58,447 bases of DNA. Origin: Nitrospira sp. LK70 (GTDB lineage Bacteria; Nitrospirota; Nitrospiria; Nitrospirales; Nitrospiraceae). The translations under genes and the position numbers were made by a program. Where the stretch lies: contig PHGD01000015.1 of the NCBI GenBank assembly GCA_011090425.1, positions 1-58,447 of the forward strand, read 5' to 3'. The notes beneath the pieces were generated by a model, which made no database searches, was not told the DNA's origin, and worked only from the letters and a program-made list of their open reading frames with translations. This document shows, in pieces, positions 7,369 through 14,757 of the stretch; position 1 is the first letter of the stretch; every line of letters begins with the position of its first letter.

Positions 7369-7686
7369 ATGAGAAGTGACCAACAGCTCGGGCTGGATGA
7401 ATTGATGATCGTGAACCCCAGTTCTGCAAGGACCGACATTATGTTTCTGAGTGACGATGGAACCTTGTACCAGGTTCAAGGCCTGGGTGGAGAACGTGCA
7501 GTGAAGGGATTGGGACAATGTTTTCTGGGCGAAGATGGGTCGCTCTATCAGGTACAGGGCTTCGAAACGGACAGTTCGGAAGAGCCAGCTAACCCTTCAG
7601 GCGAAAAACTGCAAGCAGAAGGCAGCCCTGCAGCCGGCCAATATTTCCTCGGGGCAGACGGGACGTTATACGAGGTTGTCAGATAG
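7369..7686 (+). CDS. Small protein with three DG-[TS]-LY-[QE] repeats
   Basis: This 105-residue protein starts at ATG 7369 after AGGGGGAG. It carries three copies of a module of the form Phe-Leu-x-x-Asp-Gly-[Thr/Ser]-Leu-Tyr-[Gln/Glu]-Val, at about residues 26, 53 and 96. The first two are followed by Gln-Gly-[Leu/Phe]. The same module appears in the large repeat protein at 8390-9346. Between copies are Gly-Leu-Gly elements. There is no signal peptide or membrane segment. Function is unknown; a shared interaction module within one assembly is the natural inference. Confidence 0.75.
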   Translation: MRSDQQLGLDELMIVNPSSARTDIMFLSDDGTLYQVQGLGGERAVKGLGQCFLGEDGSLYQVQGFETDSSEEPANPSGEKLQAEGSPAAGQYFLGADGTLYEVVR

Positions 7687-7717
7687 GCGCTCATTATTAC
7701 GAATAAAGGAGGTTGCT

Positions 7718-8362
7718 ATGGCAAAGGTTCAAGGCATGAAAGAAAAGTTTCACTCGCCCTTATTCGATGCCTTCTTCGTGAAGGACGAAGATAGGACCGG
7801 AGGAGGGAAAAAAAAGTTCACAGACTTTATGACAGATCCACGGGTTATTCGCTTCTTTGTGGATATTCAGAACAAGACCAAACTGGAAACAAATATGCAG
7901 GCATCGGGTGTCTTGCCTAGCTTGAATACCTTCGAGGCACGCGCTTTGCGCGTGGTGGTCTCCAGTCTCCATCGTTTTAGCCCCAAAAGGAGCAAAGCGG
8001 ATGAGCTCCAAGCTGAGCGCAACGAGGCTGAGATCCTTGCTGATCTGATCTACAACTCAGTCACGTCTTTGATCGTGGGTGAAAAGATCATGATCGAAAT
8101 GCCCACCTTCTGGTTTCCATCCGGCGCTGGTGTCAGTCCTGGCCTCACCGTCTCCAACCACGGTGAACCTGACCCGACCGCGACATTCCGCTTCGCGGAA
8201 CCGGTGTATATCGAGCCGCAGCAGGGCTTCCGAGTCGAGATGGCATTCCCTCAGGGTGTCCCAGGAGTAAGTCCGGTAGACGATCAAAAATTGGCTCATG
8301 TGACGGGCCCGCTTCGGATCTGGGTCGTGCTGGATGGCTATCTAACCCGCGATGTTCAGTAA
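7718..8362 (+). CDS. Candidate structural protein of the cluster, unknown fold
   Basis: This 214-residue protein starts at ATG 7718 behind a consensus AAAGGAGG site, implying strong translation. It has a Lys/Asp-rich N-terminus, then an apparently beta-rich body with aromatic strands (Pro-Thr-Phe-Trp-Phe-Pro, Val-Tyr-Ile-Glu-Pro-Gln-Gln-Gly-Phe-Arg-Val-Glu-Met-Ala-Phe) and a closing strand Leu-Arg-Ile-Trp-Val-Val-Leu-Asp-Gly-Tyr-Leu. That ending resembles the Ala-Glu-Leu-Phe-Ile-Val-Leu-His-Gly-Tyr end of the protein at 9450-10112, so the two may be distant relatives. No signal peptide is present. A capsid or shell role is a guess from strong translation and beta content only. Confidence 0.75.
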   Translation: MAKVQGMKEKFHSPLFDAFFVKDEDRTGGGKKKFTDFMTDPRVIRFFVDIQNKTKLETNMQASGVLPSLNTFEARALRVVVSSLHRFSPKRSKADELQAERNEAEILADLIYNSVTSLIVGEKIMIEMPTFWFPSGAGVSPGLTVSNHGEPDPTATFRFAEPVYIEPQQGFRVEMAFPQGVPGVSPVDDQKLAHVTGPLRIWVVLDGYLTRDVQ

Positions 8363-8389
8363 CCGGCGAAATCATATAGGAGGCGAACC

Positions 8390-9346
8390 ATGCAGTACTT
8401 GAGTGAAGACCAAGCAACCCAGATGATGGGCATGGGCTACATCGGCGAGGTGCGGCAGGGGCCTGATGGGAATCTCTATCAGTATGTGCAGGGGGTGGAC
8501 GGGCTGGGCAATCCTCTGGGCTTCTGGCGCAGGTTGAAGCGGTTGGCTCGCCGTGTCGTCCGCAAGGCGCTGCCCATAGCGCAACAATTCGCTCCATTTA
8601 TTCCAGGCGGGACTGCGGCGCTCACGGCCGTGACTCCATTCCTCAAACAGGCCGGAGTCGCCGGGCAAGATGGTATCGGCGCTCTCTATCAGGCTCCCGA
8701 TGGCACCCTGTACCAGGAGGTCCAGGGTGTAGCCGAAAACGAGGAGCTTCGGGGGTTAGGAGAGGATGAGGTCGCACAGATGATGGGCATGGGCTACATC
8801 GGCGAGGTGCGGCAGGGGCCGGATGGGAATCTCTATCAGTATGTGCAGGGGGTGGATGGGCTGGGCAATCCTCTGGGCTTCTGGCGCAGGTTGAAGCGGT
8901 TGGCTCGCCGTGTCGTCCGCAAGGCGCTGCCCATAGCGCAACAATTCGCTCCATTTATTCCAGGCGGGACTGCGGCGCTCACAGCAACGACTCCGTTCCT
9001 AAAACAAGCCGGCGTTGCAGGCTACGAAGGCTTGGACGAGGATGAAGAACTGCGAGGACTGGACGAAGATGACGAACTGCGTGGACTTGATGAAGACGAC
9101 GAATTGCGTGGTCTCGATGAGGATGAAGAACTCCGCGGTCTGGAGGCGGACGACGAGCTACAGGGCCTTGCCGAAGATGACGACTTGCGCGGAGCCGGAG
9201 AAGATCAGGAGATGCAAGGCGTTGATGGCTATATCCGGCAGAATACTATGAGTGGATTAGAGGCCTATGTGCCGCAGGAGCCTCCGCAGACTCGCTGGCA
9301 CGTGACCCCCGCCCAGCCGCCGGAGGTGTGGAAACCACTGTGGTAA
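8390..9346 (+). CDS. Large internally duplicated protein with acidic ELRGL repeats
   Basis: This 318-residue protein has three parts. A unit of about 119 residues occurs twice: a DG-N-LY-Q module, then a Trp-Arg-Arg-Leu-Lys-Arg basic helix, then Ala-Leu-Pro-Ile-Ala-Gln-Gln-Phe-Ala-Pro-Phe-Ile-Pro-Gly-Gly and an Ala/Thr-rich hydrophobic stretch, the best candidate for a membrane-active helix. Seven tandem 9-residue acidic repeats of the type DEDDELRGL follow (residues about 216-278). A Pro/Trp-rich tail ends Lys-Pro-Leu-Trp. ATG 8390 follows TAGGAGG. A basic amphipathic unit coupled to an acidic repeat block suggests a scaffold or self-masking arrangement. Function is unknown. Confidence 0.8.
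   Translation: MQYLSEDQATQMMGMGYIGEVRQGPDGNLYQYVQGVDGLGNPLGFWRRLKRLARRVVRKALPIAQQFAPFIPGGTAALTAVTPFLKQAGVAGQDGIGALYQAPDGTLYQEVQGVAENEELRGLGEDEVAQMMGMGYIGEVRQGPDGNLYQYVQGVDGLGNPLGFWRRLKRLARRVVRKALPIAQQFAPFIPGGTAALTATTPFLKQAGVAGYEGLDEDEELRGLDEDDELRGLDEDDELRGLDEDEELRGLEADDELQGLAEDDDLRGAGEDQEMQGVDGYIRQNTMSGLEAYVPQEPPQTRWHVTPAQPPEVWKPLW
8420..8982 (+). repeat. Near-identical 206-base direct repeat inside one gene
   Basis: Bases 8420-8625 and 8777-8982 are the same except for about two to three substitutions, with a 357-base offset. Similarity continues more weakly to about 8666 and 9023. The high identity at synonymous sites points to a recent duplication or ongoing gene conversion within the coding sequence. 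Confidence 0.9.
9035..9223 (+). repeat. Seven tandem 27-base repeats encoding acidic nonapeptides
   Basis: In frame the units read DEDEELRGL, DEDDELRGL, DEDDELRGL, DEDEELRGL, EADDELQGL, AEDDDLRGA and GEDQEMQGV. The first four are nearly uniform and the last three decay, so the array probably expands and contracts at its 5' side. Confidence 0.9.
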
Positions 9347-9449
9347 GCCGAGTGACAAGATGCCCCATCCTGCATCTCGGACAGGCGCTCTGTGTGACCA
9401 TCATACGAGATGCCTGTGATGTGGGACGAGGGGGTAGGAGGTACAGACG

Positions 9450-10112
9450 ATGCGATTAGGATTGGGTCAAGACCAGCAACCGGTCCCCACACGATCAGTG
9501 CCGGACATGATGCAGCCGTCGGTGGCATCGCCAACTACCAAAGAGATTCCATACGACTATGTGGCCAAGTTCACGTTGAAAGGAGAACGCGGCAATCGTG
9601 TGCAGGATGTGATCAACATCAGCATCGAGGGCGCATTCATCGCAACGGCCATCGGCTATAGCTTTGTCCCCGCTAAGTTGCCAGATTTGACGGGAACTCT
9701 CACTGTACTCAGCTCAGCAACGAGTGACAGCGTGGCCTTGTTGATCAACAGTCTTCTATCTTTGGAAGACAAGAACGATCCACGCATGTTTGCGCAGTGT
9801 CTACTCGTGAAACTCTGCGGAATCGACTTCAAGTACAGCATCGTCGATAGCGGGAGCGGCCGCGAGTTGCAGAATCAGCCGATCCATAATATCGCGGGGC
9901 TCGGTGAGGCAACCGGGGAACGGCCGTTCCGTCCCCTGGCCAAACCGATGCTGTTCACGCCCCGCTCGACTGTCCGTATCGAGGTCGAAGAAATTTCGGT
10001 GGGACCTATTTATGGTTATGAGGATCAGCTGACCAAACAGCGTGTTGGTGCTGAGCTCTTCATCGTGTTGCACGGCTACAAGATTTTGGGCTATGGAACG
10101 GGGTTGTCATGA
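9450..10112 (+). CDS. Candidate structural protein of the cluster, unknown fold
   Basis: This 220-residue protein starts at ATG 9450 after GTAGGAGG. It begins Met-Arg-Leu-Gly-Leu-Gly-Gln, another Leu-Gly-type N-terminus of this cluster. It appears beta-rich, with a body of alternating hydrophobic residues (Val-Ile-Asn-Ile-Ser-Ile-Glu-Gly-Ala-Phe-Ile) and an Ile-Ala-Gly-Leu-Gly-Glu element near residue 150. It ends Ala-Glu-Leu-Phe-Ile-Val-Leu-His-Gly-Tyr-Lys-Ile-Leu-Gly, similar in pattern to the end of the protein at 7718-8362. The stop overlaps the next start (ATGA), indicating coupled expression. No known family is recognised. Confidence 0.75.
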   Translation: MRLGLGQDQQPVPTRSVPDMMQPSVASPTTKEIPYDYVAKFTLKGERGNRVQDVINISIEGAFIATAIGYSFVPAKLPDLTGTLTVLSSATSDSVALLINSLLSLEDKNDPRMFAQCLLVKLCGIDFKYSIVDSGSGRELQNQPIHNIAGLGEATGERPFRPLAKPMLFTPRSTVRIEVEEISVGPIYGYEDQLTKQRVGAELFIVLHGYKILGYGTGLS

Positions 10113-10603
10113 ACGCCAACCATGCGTGCGCTGTTCATCGGGACGTCGGTTATTCCAACCTGTGCCAAGTCTGCGGCATTCCCATGGACGCCGGGTATTT
10201 CGATGTCGCAAGCATCAAAGCGGCGCCACCGGTTGGAAAAGAAGTCGAACTCGCTCGCTACCAGCTACACCCTCAGTATTGCGGGACATTGCTGTATTTC
10301 ATGCAATATGCGGAAGAATCGACAACAAACAAGCAAGTGCTCTCGAACACGCCAGGGTACGAATGGCTGATCCTTTGCAACAATCAGCCGCGGGCGCCCT
10401 ACTTGCCTACGAGCCTCATCTTGAACCCATGGGGCTATAACTCCCTTCCGATCCATTTGAGGTTGGAAGAGGGCTGTACGCTGAGGTTCGTCGTGAGAAG
10501 AGTCGCGGCTATCGTGTCGCCGGAGTTGTCGCAAGTGGGAGGCCGGCTCCTCGGCCGTTCCTGGTACAACACCATCTATGGAGGAATACCGAATCGTTTG
10601 TGA
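10109..10603 (+). CDS. Protein with an N-terminal cysteine cluster, unknown function
   Basis: This 164-residue protein overlaps the preceding gene by 4 bases. The first 30 residues carry Cys-x(n)-His and Cys-x2-Cys pairs (Cys-Ala-Val-His-Arg; Leu-Cys-Gln-Val-Cys-Gly), which could bind zinc. The remainder is predicted beta-rich with several aromatic residues (Leu-Leu-Tyr-Phe-Met-Gln-Tyr; Trp-Gly-Tyr-Asn-Ser-Leu-Pro-Ile-His-Leu-Arg-Leu). It may form a complex with the 9450-10112 product, given the coupling. The family is unknown. Confidence 0.7.
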   Translation: MNANHACAVHRDVGYSNLCQVCGIPMDAGYFDVASIKAAPPVGKEVELARYQLHPQYCGTLLYFMQYAEESTTNKQVLSNTPGYEWLILCNNQPRAPYLPTSLILNPWGYNSLPIHLRLEEGCTLRFVVRRVAAIVSPELSQVGGRLLGRSWYNTIYGGIPNRL

Positions 10604-10629
10604 GCTCGTTCTCTAAGAGGAGGTTCAAT

Positions 10630-11460
10630 ATGTACATCAAAACCGATGGAGGTTTAGGACTAGCCCCAATGCTAGATGGTCCTATTGCCGGTCTTGGTGC
10701 TGCCAGGAAATGGGTGCATCGCCGGCGACCTCGCTCTGGATCTGGACGTGCGCCGAGCCGCACGGCTGGTCTCGGCGGATTCGGTGCGCCAGTGTTCGAC
10801 GTGCAGTGTCCCGACCCGCCTGGCTGCGCGCCGGGGGTTGATGCAGCCGGATGCCGTGCCGCCATACGTGCCGCGGTGCGGGAAGCGATCAGGCTGGCGA
10901 ACAACGCCGCAAACAAACTCGAGGCCGCGATCGCGGTACCACCCGCTTCACGCGACGCGGACGCCCAACGAACCGCGAAGCGCTTCAAGTTCTTTTTCCG
11001 CCATGACCCAGCACATGCGATCAAGTGGGCAGGACATGAGGAGTCTGGCGTCAGCGTCGCCAAACGGTTTCGAGCAGTGGCAAAGGAATTGGACGGCGGG
11101 CGGCGAGTGGTTTTTCATTGCCGGCCGACGAGGGTTCCCTGTGCCGATACGGACCTGACGTGCTGCCCGGCGGATGTGAACGCCTGGTTCAGCACAGACG
11201 TGCAAAACGGGGTCAACCTGTGTGATGGCTTCTGGAATCCCCCAACGGACTTGCCGCCAGGACTTCCAGTCCGGAGTTTCCGTGCTGCGATCATCATCCA
11301 CGAGATGCTGCACATGCTCTTCGAACATCTCCGTGACGTGGGTCAGGGCAGGATCAGAGCGGCCTGCTATGAAGCCTTCGCCTTGCGTGCGGCGGGCATT
11401 CCGGCTGACCGGTTTGATGTCTGCCAATGCCGCGGCACCGTGCCATGCCCGCCACCATGA
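10630..11460 (+). CDS. Zinc metallopeptidase (HExxH) with the MYIKT-GGLG N-terminal signature
   Basis: This 276-residue protein starts at ATG 10630 behind a perfect AGGAGG. The zinc site is Ile-Ile-Ile-His-Glu-Met-Leu-His-Met-Leu (HExxH, near residue 222). It is preceded by a Cys-rich region with Val-Asn-Leu-Cys-Asp-Gly-Phe-Trp and followed by Ala-Cys-Tyr-Glu-Ala-Phe-Ala-Leu. That layout recalls deuterolysin (M35)-like or lysine-specific metallo-endopeptidases. The N-terminus is not a signal peptide: it reads M-Y-I-K-T-D-G-G-L-G, then Ile-Ala-Gly-Leu-Gly-Ala and an Arg-rich stretch. Neighbouring hydrolase genes begin similarly, suggesting a shared sorting or assembly tag. The substrate is unknown. 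Confidence 0.8.
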   Translation: MYIKTDGGLGLAPMLDGPIAGLGAARKWVHRRRPRSGSGRAPSRTAGLGGFGAPVFDVQCPDPPGCAPGVDAAGCRAAIRAAVREAIRLANNAANKLEAAIAVPPASRDADAQRTAKRFKFFFRHDPAHAIKWAGHEESGVSVAKRFRAVAKELDGGRRVVFHCRPTRVPCADTDLTCCPADVNAWFSTDVQNGVNLCDGFWNPPTDLPPGLPVRSFRAAIIIHEMLHMLFEHLRDVGQGRIRAACYEAFALRAAGIPADRFDVCQCRGTVPCPPP

Positions 11461-11588
11461 GCAAGCGTGAGGATGATGTGCGCCTGTCAATTCTCATTGA
11501 TCGGGCGGCAACCAGGCTGATGGCGTCCGTTGCCGAGCAGAAAGTAGAAGGGGAAAGACCATGTACATCCGGACTGGTGGAGACTTAG
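11457..11588 (+). CDS. Possible 43-residue coupled small protein
   Basis: An ATG at 11457 overlaps the stop of the metallopeptidase gene (ATGA), and the frame stays open for 43 codons, past the start of the next gene. The peptide is a plausible charged helix (Arg-Leu-Ser-Ile-Leu-Ile-Asp-Arg-Ala-Ala-Thr-Arg-Leu-Met). There is no separate Shine-Dalgarno site, so it would rely on coupling. It may equally be a chance frame. Confidence 0.3.
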   Translation: MSKREDDVRLSILIDRAATRLMASVAEQKVEGERPCTSGLVET

Positions 11589-12724
11589 GGAGGCTCTCAA
11601 CCTCATACCTTTATGATTCTTCGATAAGGGGGGTTGGGGAGCCATCGCGCAAGCCAGTTCTACTGACCCATTATCACGTGAGGAAGTATTTGGATCCTGC
11701 TTCGCTGGCGCTGCTGTCGGACCCCGACGCCAGCATCATGACGGCCGCACAGATGAAGCCGGGCTTCGTGGATGACCCACGGCGCGTGAGCCTGCAGAGG
11801 GAACTGACGACGCTGGTCCATGGCAAGTATCTAGCGGCGGTGTCGCCCAAGGTACAGTTGCGGATTGCTCTCGTGGATCTGACGGAGGTAAAGCACCACA
11901 CGCCGATCTTCGCCGGCTTCTCGGCGTGGAACCGGAGCGACCCGGGAGAAGGAGCGACAATGGAAGGGGACAGTCTCCCCAAGATCCTTGCGCTGTACGC
12001 GGTCTACCAGTTGCGCTTCGACTTGAACATCTTTGCCAAGCTCAATAACATCGCCAGAGGCAGTGCGTTGCAGACCGCCATAGAGAAGGAGTGGAAGAAG
12101 GCGGGGCTCCAGTCGCAGCCCGGTCTTACAAAGCTGTTCCAGTTCACGGAAAAGGATGGTAGCCCGGTGGAGGCAAGGCTACGGCGAACGCCGGCAGTAC
12201 ATGGCAACTGGGACGCGCGCGCCCTCATCGTTGCCTTGGGCTTCGAGTACATCGGCTCAGTAGCACTGCAATCGGGCCTCTTCGACGAAAAGCACGGCGG
12301 CTTGTGGTTGAGGGCCGCCTATGAAAAGCCGGCGCTCACCTGGTGGGGCAGTCCGTTCCCAACACTGCCCCGTCATAGTGCCACAGCTTATGCGGCGGCA
12401 ACCTTCTTTACACTGCTGGCTCAGGGGCGCCTAGTGAATCAGGCGTCGTCGAACGAAATCGCCAACGTACTGAAGTCGCGGCAGTGCATGGAAAATGGCC
12501 TTCTCGCTGGAGTGAAGCAGCTTCCGGGCGCGCCGCCGGCGTCGGCCAATAAGTGCGGGCTTGTTCGTCCTCGTTATCACGATGCGATCCACGTGATCCG
12601 CCAGCCTGCGGCAGGAAAACGGCTGGAGTATGTCGCGGTGGTCCTTTCCGAAGAACCTCCGGAACTGGACTTCACCGCCCTGGGGAAGGACCTGGACAAC
12701 ATTATTGAGAAGCAGAATCCCTGA
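11561..12724 (+). CDS. SxxK serine-hydrolase-like (beta-lactamase fold) protein with MYIRT-GGDLG N-terminus
   Basis: This 387-residue protein starts at ATG 11561 after AGGGGAAAG. Residues about 140-150 contain Gly-Asp-Ser-Leu-Pro-Lys-Ile-Leu-Ala-Leu-Tyr, the Ser-x-x-Lys motif at the start of the long helix in penicillin-binding-protein/beta-lactamase-fold enzymes, preceded by a phenylalanine-rich strand. A later segment Ser-Ala-Thr-Ala-Tyr could supply the second motif, and no clear Lys-Thr-Gly was found. No signal peptide: the N-terminus is M-Y-I-R-T-G-G-D-L-G, matching the flanking metallopeptidase and amidase. A peptidoglycan- or D-amino-peptide-directed activity is inferred from fold and neighbours. 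Confidence 0.65.
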   Translation: MYIRTGGDLGRLSTSYLYDSSIRGVGEPSRKPVLLTHYHVRKYLDPASLALLSDPDASIMTAAQMKPGFVDDPRRVSLQRELTTLVHGKYLAAVSPKVQLRIALVDLTEVKHHTPIFAGFSAWNRSDPGEGATMEGDSLPKILALYAVYQLRFDLNIFAKLNNIARGSALQTAIEKEWKKAGLQSQPGLTKLFQFTEKDGSPVEARLRRTPAVHGNWDARALIVALGFEYIGSVALQSGLFDEKHGGLWLRAAYEKPALTWWGSPFPTLPRHSATAYAAATFFTLLAQGRLVNQASSNEIANVLKSRQCMENGLLAGVKQLPGAPPASANKCGLVRPRYHDAIHVIRQPAAGKRLEYVAVVLSEEPPELDFTALGKDLDNIIEKQNP

Positions 12725-12739
12725 TAATGAGGCCTCTCC

Positions 12740-13816
12740 ATGTATCTTCGCTATGCGCACGGACTGGGGCGGGCTGCCGCAGTGACAACCATCACCAGCC
12801 CGGACAGCAGGCTGGTCAAGCAAGTGACTCCAGCAGCCCTCTGCGGGGTGTGGCGCAGCGGTGGCGCTCCTAAAGTGCGCGGCTGGCCCAGCATTACCCA
12901 TGTAGTCATCCATACCCTGATCGGGTCCGCCGCCACCACGATCCGGCACTGGCATGGCGGACAAAACTGCCTTCCACCCCATTACGTGATCGACAAGAAC
13001 GGCGAGATCACCCAGATGGTCGCCGAACGCTACTACGCTCAGCACGTCGGGACGGCCAACACCTATTCGATTGGCATCGAACACGAAGGGGGTTGCTACA
13101 ACACCCCAGCGTGCTTCTCCGAGTCTCTGTATCAGGCCTCGGCCGCTCTGGTGCGAGATATCTGCGAACGGCAAAAAATTCCCAAAGACCGCGCACACAT
13201 CATCGGTCACGACGAAGCGCCCGGTACAGGCCACGGCGACCCAGGCGGCTACTGGGATTGGGATTACTACATGGCTTTGCTCCAATGGGACGGCCGCACA
13301 GCCAGCCTAAAACCGCAGCGCATCGTGCTGGATTACAATTCTCTCTTCACCTTCCCACTTACGGCCAACTGGAACGAGGGTGTGCGTCTACCAGTCAAGT
13401 GGGGTCCCGGGCACGAGCAGAGTTATGCCGCTAAATATTATTATGCAGAGGCCGACCCAGTGGCCAAAGAAGATGACGCCGTCGAATACTCTGGTGCAAT
13501 CACTGACAGCGGCCAGTGGATACTCTCCGCTTGGTGGCCGGTGTTGCGCGGTAGTAACACTGCGGCGCTCATCAACGTCGCTACCACCAACCGTGATCCA
13601 GCCCAGCGCTCTTTCTCCGGGACCTACGACCAAAGCGCGCGCGGACTCATGGCGCGGCAGACAGCGGCTTTGTACTCAACGCACACCTGGATGCCGGTCC
13701 ACACTTTCACGCTGAACACTGGTGACGGCGTCAGGATCTCGGTTTCACGGCGCAGCAGCGCGCGCGGCAGGGTCATCGCCGATGCGTTTCGCTTGCTAAA
13801 AACTGGCTCGTTGTAG
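12740..13816 (+). CDS. N-acetylmuramoyl-L-alanine amidase (Amidase_2) with golvesin-like C-terminal domain
   Basis: This 358-residue protein would cleave the amide bond between muramic acid and the stem peptide. The Amidase_2 domain spans about residues 45-190: Val-Val-Ile-His-Thr, Tyr-Val-Ile-Asp-Lys-Asn-Gly-Glu-Ile, Ile-Gly-Ile-Glu-His-Glu-Gly, and Ile-Ile-Gly-His-Asp-Glu-Ala with a late Gly-His-Gly-Asp-Pro-Gly zinc segment. Residues about 210-355 form a beta-sandwich like the golvesin/xanthan-lyase carbohydrate-binding unit, ending Ile-Ala-Asp-Ala-Phe-Arg-Leu. The N-terminus M-Y-L-R-Y-A-H-G-L-G replaces a signal peptide and resembles the tags on the two hydrolases upstream. ATG 12740 has GAGG upstream. 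Confidence 0.85.
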   Translation: MYLRYAHGLGRAAAVTTITSPDSRLVKQVTPAALCGVWRSGGAPKVRGWPSITHVVIHTLIGSAATTIRHWHGGQNCLPPHYVIDKNGEITQMVAERYYAQHVGTANTYSIGIEHEGGCYNTPACFSESLYQASAALVRDICERQKIPKDRAHIIGHDEAPGTGHGDPGGYWDWDYYMALLQWDGRTASLKPQRIVLDYNSLFTFPLTANWNEGVRLPVKWGPGHEQSYAAKYYYAEADPVAKEDDAVEYSGAITDSGQWILSAWWPVLRGSNTAALINVATTNRDPAQRSFSGTYDQSARGLMARQTAALYSTHTWMPVHTFTLNTGDGVRISVSRRSSARGRVIADAFRLLKTGSL

Positions 13817-13825
13817 GAGATACCC

Positions 13826-14155
13826 ATGTATATTGACGGTCTACAAAGCAACAGTCAGACACAGAATCTGAGTGTAACGCTCGGTGTCTCTGCGGCATCT
13901 GGCGCAGCTCCGGCGCTGAGCGCTGCTGCCTTGAAGAAGGCAGTCACTGTGAATCGGGTCTATGCCCGCATGATCGGCTGGAGGAATTATACGAGCCAGA
14001 TCGCAGTTCGCCTGGGCATTACCACGAAGAACCCGGATGTCTGGAGCTTCGTCCAGGCCCTCGCCAACTGGCAAGCGCGCAACATGATGAAATCGCCCGA
14101 CGGCATTCTAGGACCGGAATGGTATGACCTGCTGACGCGGAATCGTCGAGCTTGA
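13826..14155 (+). CDS. Small protein with a possible peptidoglycan-binding ending
   Basis: This 109-residue protein starts at ATG 13826 after GTAGGAG. It begins M-Y-I-D-G-L, a shorter form of the cluster's N-terminal pattern. Its last 45 residues (Trp-Ser-Phe-Val-Gln-Ala-Leu-Ala-Asn-Trp-Gln, then Ser-Pro-Asp-Gly-Ile-Leu-Gly-Pro-Glu-Trp-Tyr) have the Asp-Gly-Ile-x-Gly-Pro-x-Thr/Trp layout of peptidoglycan-binding domain 1. It lies between the amidase and an exported-fibre-like gene, consistent with a wall-targeting accessory. Confidence 0.6.
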   Translation: MYIDGLQSNSQTQNLSVTLGVSAASGAAPALSAAALKKAVTVNRVYARMIGWRNYTSQIAVRLGITTKNPDVWSFVQALANWQARNMMKSPDGILGPEWYDLLTRNRRA

Positions 14156-14209
14156 AGACACCGAGTTGTTTTCGTCAAGGACAACACGTTGAATTACAGG
14201 AGAACCACG

Positions 14210-14740
14210 ATGTCTACTATTGCAATCACATCACACGACGGCAAGCTCAGCGCTGCATCGGCAGTTCTTGAAGTGAGTGCCACCAATCCGAACTATAACC
14301 AACCCGTGTTGCGGATCAAACAAGCCGGTACCAGCGGAGGGGCGGCCTCTATAAGGATCGATGACCCGAATCCCGACATCGAGTTTGTTGAGACGGGCTT
14401 AACGGGTCCTGATCCCGGAGCCGGGAAGTTCGAGATTGCCGTTCAGGCGGACCAACTCCAGATCAACGGCCGCAACGCCGAGGTCGGTTCCGACAAAGGC
14501 TTCGATAACATCGTCGCCCTTACCCGACCGGCAGCAGGTGGCAACATCGGAATCGGGTTTCCGGAAGCCAAAGACTACAAGAGGTTTGGAGGAGGAAAGG
14601 GTGTCATCGTGATCGCAAATGCCACTGTGGCTCCTTCCCCATCCAAGAAGCTCGCCGGCGCGGGAATTTTGTATGTTGAGGATGGAGCGCTCAAGTATAT
14701 GGGTTCGGAGGGAACGGTGACGGAGATCGCCCCTGCTTAA
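14210..14740 (+). CDS. Beta-rich fibre-like protein of unknown function
   Basis: This 176-residue protein starts at ATG 14210 behind ACAGGAG (an earlier in-frame TTG at 14189 lacks such a site). It is low in cysteine and rich in Gly, Ala, Thr and Asn, with a repeated strand-turn pattern (Gln-Pro-Val-Leu-Arg-Ile-Lys-Gln-Ala-Gly; Ala-Ser-Ile-Arg-Ile-Asp-Asp; Gly-Asn-Ile-Gly-Ile-Gly). It ends Ala-Gly-Ile-Leu-Tyr-Val-Glu-Asp-Gly-Ala-Leu-Lys-Tyr-Met-Gly-Ser-Glu-Gly-Thr-Val-Thr. This style is common in phage tail-fibre and spike proteins, where each repeat is a strand of a trimeric helix. That comparison is a pattern judgement, not a family match. Confidence 0.6.
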   Translation: MSTIAITSHDGKLSAASAVLEVSATNPNYNQPVLRIKQAGTSGGAASIRIDDPNPDIEFVETGLTGPDPGAGKFEIAVQADQLQINGRNAEVGSDKGFDNIVALTRPAAGGNIGIGFPEAKDYKRFGGGKGVIVIANATVAPSPSKKLAGAGILYVEDGALKYMGSEGTVTEIAPA

Positions 14741-14757
14741 TCGAAAGGAATGGGACC

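Noticed and set aside
8145-8954. Long minus-strand frames (150 and 103 residues) over the repeat protein and the gene before it.
   Set aside because: They are antisense shadows of GC-rich repeated codons; each has no Shine-Dalgarno and no family pattern, and they duplicate because the sense repeat does.
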